Origin: a virus
DNA: 38,652 nt
Reading direction: 5' to 3' (one strand)
Virus record (IMG/VR): IMGVR_UViG_3300005346_000147
Location: 1-38,652 of that record
The notes beneath the pieces were generated by a model, which saw only the letters and a list, made by a program, of their open reading frames with translations, did not search any database and was not told the DNA's origin. This document shows, in pieces, positions 35,710 through 38,652 of this stretch (the first letter of the stretch is position 1; each line of letters opens with the position of its first letter). A program made the position numbers and the translations under genes.

Positions 35710-38652
35710 ATGGATGATCTATCGAGCAGGTATCAATTACCAGAGAACCTTGCAGGAGCTGGAGAAGTTGAGGTTGATGCTGAATTAATTGATTTTGCTA
35801 CTGGTCTTGAGCTAATTGATCCAGACGATCAGGAGCAGCTTACTGGGGAAACATTTTCTGATATTATCCTTGCTGACAGGCCGGGATATTGTTTCTCTTG
35901 TTGTTGTTAATGACGAGAGCAGGGCTGTGTCTGTTGATGTTACAAATAGACAGAAAAGCGAAGTGGATACTAGCTTGCTTGGCGTAGAGAGAGCTGAAGT
36001 TGCACTAAATTTGTTTAACACTGTGAATATCTACGGTGTCAATAGTAAAGAATGGACGACTGATCCAGGCGGTAGTTTTACGTACACTTACTATCAGGGA
36101 TCCAACTGACTACACATTTCAGGACAACTTTGGCGATTACACAAGGCACTTGGCACCAGAAAGCGCATTACAAGCTTATTGCTTCCCTCCTCCAGCAAGT
36201 TTCTCTTATTCCATTGATGACAACACTGGACGCTTTCCAGGCGGTTTTACCAATGGTGTAATGACCACATATTGGCAAAGTAAACGCGCGTTTCGTTATC
36301 AACCAGGCCGCGTAACGGGATTTACGATGGGTGTGAGAATGTCAGCAAATAGTGGATATAAAGATGAAGTGATTCAATGGGGATGCAGGAATGATTATGA
36401 GGATGGTTATTATTTTCAACTAGAGAAAGGCACTGATCTTTACATTATTTACAAACGCCGCAATCTCAATGGTGATATTAGAAGAAATAAAAATACCTCG
36501 TCTTTCGTGGAATGGCGATCAGGTTAGCTTAAATCAATCGTCTACTGGATGGTATTTTGGACGTATCTCGTGTGACGATGTTCAAAATTGAATTCAGTTG
36601 GTATGGTGCTGTTGGTGCAAAATTCTTTGCTTATGTTCCCGTGGGTCATGGTGAAGCCCGTTGGGTGTTGTTGCATTATGTGATTATTGAAAACCAACTA
36701 GAAGTTCCTAGTTTGCGTAGTGCATTTATGAAAATGTTTACGCAATGCAGAACCACTGCAGGTACGACTAAAAGCAGCATTTTATACAATTTTTTATGGC
36801 AGTAGCGTTTATATCGATGGTGGTGATAAGGGGTACTGTCACAGTTGGCACCGCACCATTGGCAAATGCAAAAACAATTGACACAATAAGTCGAAGTATT
36901 CTTGGCCTTCAAGTGAAGGGACAAATCAATGGGGTGGATAATCAAAAAGCAGTTTATCCTGTGAACCTAGCGGCTTATGCGTCTGTTCCGGCAAGGTTTG
37001 ATTTGGTGTTGCAAAGCAATGGCATTGGTGCAGGGGAAAGTTATTTTTATGGCAACGGGACAAATTTAACAAGAGGAGCAAGTGCCAGCATTGCAGTTAG
37101 TGGCAATGGCAGCCAATGGAATGGAACATTTCCTTCGGGCATTGTTTCTGAAATTAGTGGCAGCACTAATTATTTATCGGGACGACGTGTAAGAGTTGTT
37201 GGCGCTGGCATCTATAGCACTCATGTCGTTTCAGCATCGCCAACACAAATTACAACAGACCGTTCACTTCCTGATAGTACAACATCTATCAGGCTTTCTA
37301 GGTTTGATGCCTATGCAGTTGCAAGTGGCGTCATTGATAGCGGCACAACAGAAGGCGCTGTGTTTTTCAATACAGGCGGTGGTCAATGGCGTCTTTGGTG
37401 CATGGGTGCAAAGCAGCGGACTAACCCTACAGCGACTCTGAAGATGTAGTGTGGTTTGCCAGTAAATACACCGGATTAAACTTTGATCGCAATGGCAACG
37501 TAATTGGCGAAAGAGCTTTTCCGCTTGAGCCGTATCGCCAAACTTCTTTTTCCATTGACTTTCCAAGCGGCACATCTAATACTGTAATTAATTTTGGTGG
37601 ACAATCTCGTACGTTAACTGGCGTTACCAATCCATGGCCAATCTCTTTAGTGGCAGAAGTAATGGACAGCTCTCAGTTAAATGATGTGGTGGTTGCTAGT
37701 GGCTTTGCAAGTGGCGTCACGACGCCATGGACAATACCAGGAAGCGGCGGCACTGCAGCAATTGCTCAATGGGATGCAGCAAGTGGAGTGACACAAAATT
37801 CATCTTCAGCAGGCGGCACAACGTATGTAGCGAATAAGTTTGAAGCATCATCTTCCGACCCATTGTCTGCTGTGCTAGTTGATACGCAAGGTTATCGTGT
37901 ATTGAAAAGTCCACAACGAATTTGGTACTTATTTTCTAGGAAGTGGTGAAACTAAACAATTTGACCCTCAAGCAACTTGTTTGGACCTGATAAGATGTTT
38001 ATTACAGGGCAGCCCGGCACTGTAAATAATAGTGGAGCCTTATTTGTTGTGGCAACTGCTCGTACGGGATCTGGTGTTGCCAGCGCCACTTTTAAACTGG
38101 GAGGAACAATAAATGGCTACTACCTGGACTTGTTGTCGGCAAATAATTTATCTGATGTTGCAAGTGTTTGAAGCAACATGGGATTAATTTAGGCGTATGG
38201 ATTAAATGCGACCGTCTCAGGCGTCGTCACATCTATTACAATCAAAGGCGCTGATATTTTGGCGCTAAATGGGGTCAACCTCGCTTCAACAGCAGATTTT
38301 ATAAGGCTGAAAGGACTTGCGTCTCCAGCCCAGCCTCGCATCACAGCGGCAGGATTAGACGCTGCTTTAGGAGCTACATTAAGAGATGATGCGCTGTTAA
38401 AAGCATCTGGCACTTCTGTTGGGAATTATTACATCAATCGTGGTGTTTTAAATGCAAATTTGTTGCAGGTTAATGGCGTTGAAGTGGCGTCAATTAGCGG
38501 CGTGCCATTTTCCGGCAACACCGCCCTTTATCCATTGATTATTTCGCTATTTAAAGCTCCTGCAAACTTTAGAATTAGTGAACCAATGCCCGCTAGTGGC
38601 TTGTCAAATCCCGAAACGGCAATTCCAATTGAAACAGAAGATCTTATCCTGT
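35710..38652 (+). CDS. Large virion structural protein, paralog B (partial, frameshifted)
   Basis: At least 980 residues, cut by the window end. It starts MDDLSSRYQLPENLAGAGEV after GGGAG and shares with paralog A: TSLLGVERAEVALNLFNTVN, KRAFRYQPGRVTGFTMGVRM, FSWYGAVGAKFFAYVP and SVYIDGGDKG. It then adds a long beta-rich region (YNGTN-like loops, STNYLSGRRVRVVGAG; FASKYTGLNFDRNGNVIG) and a repeat-like end (ITIKGADILALNGVNLASTA; VLNANLLQVNGVEVASISGV). Indels occur near 35880, 36105, 36520, 36550, 36680, 36800, 37430, 37915, 37965 and 38175-38205. Probably the main fibre or adhesion protein. If the last break is real, the segment from about 38200 is a separate gene. Confidence 0.5.

Noticed and set aside
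1-38652. CRISPR arrays, insertion sequences, photosynthesis genes, integrase or lysis genes
   Set aside because: No regular spaced repeats, no transposase motifs and no recognisable proteins of these kinds were seen on either strand.

Overview
The window looks like most of the structural half of a tailed, siphovirus-type dsDNA phage. The head genes are a DUF2213 protease/scaffold, a cement protein and a DUF2184-type capsid protein. They are followed by connectors, a long tape measure and a lambda-style tail tip in the order M-L-K-I-J. A cyanobacterial host (Synechococcus-like) is my inference. It rests on the short class I ribonucleotide reductase of the kind known from cyano-sipho/podoviruses, a microprotein ending in a cyanobacterial-looking YRGVSY motif, and tail proteins resembling cyanophage virion proteins. 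No photosynthesis, lysis or integrase genes were recognised.

Sequence quality dominates the reading. Most long genes are broken by single-base indels, usually in homopolymers, while conserved protein sequence continues in the next frame. I treat these as probable sequencing or assembly errors, not biology. Each gene is given with its reconstructed span, and breaks are noted.

Layout. (1) 1-4200, plus strand: small early-type ORFs, a terminator, an HNH endonuclease directly abutting ribonucleotide reductase alpha (about 490 aa), reductase beta (about 240 aa) and a tRNA-like gene. (2) 4205-4936: a metallophosphoesterase, a bidirectional terminator, then a compact promoter/palindrome/60-nt RNA/terminator cassette. 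(3) 4937-8913, minus strand: a nuclease-like gene, the large terminase with a LAGLIDADG intein in its Walker A motif, and three small genes. (4) 8979-11740, plus strand: portal, a DUF5872-like protein (possibly fused to the portal) and a minor head protein. (5) 11780-15175: a sugar cassette of three glycosyltransferases and one methyltransferase. (6) 15193-19064: small DUF proteins, an XRE repressor on the minus strand, then protease/scaffold, cement and capsid. (7) 19103-22949: connectors, probable tail tube, neck proteins and a candidate tail chaperone. (8) 22981-32421: tape measure and tail tip. (9) 32421 to the end: distal tail or adhesion proteins, including two paralogous genes; the last runs off the window.

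Most interesting: the terminase P-loop intein; the free-standing small-RNA cassette whose promoter spacer is a perfect 16-bp palindrome; the antisense XRE gene with its own consensus promoter and a TTATGC-N6-GCATAA repeat; the class I reductase with a leucine where the beta radical tyrosine is expected; a triplicated M-like tail protein; and the sugar cassette inside the head cluster.
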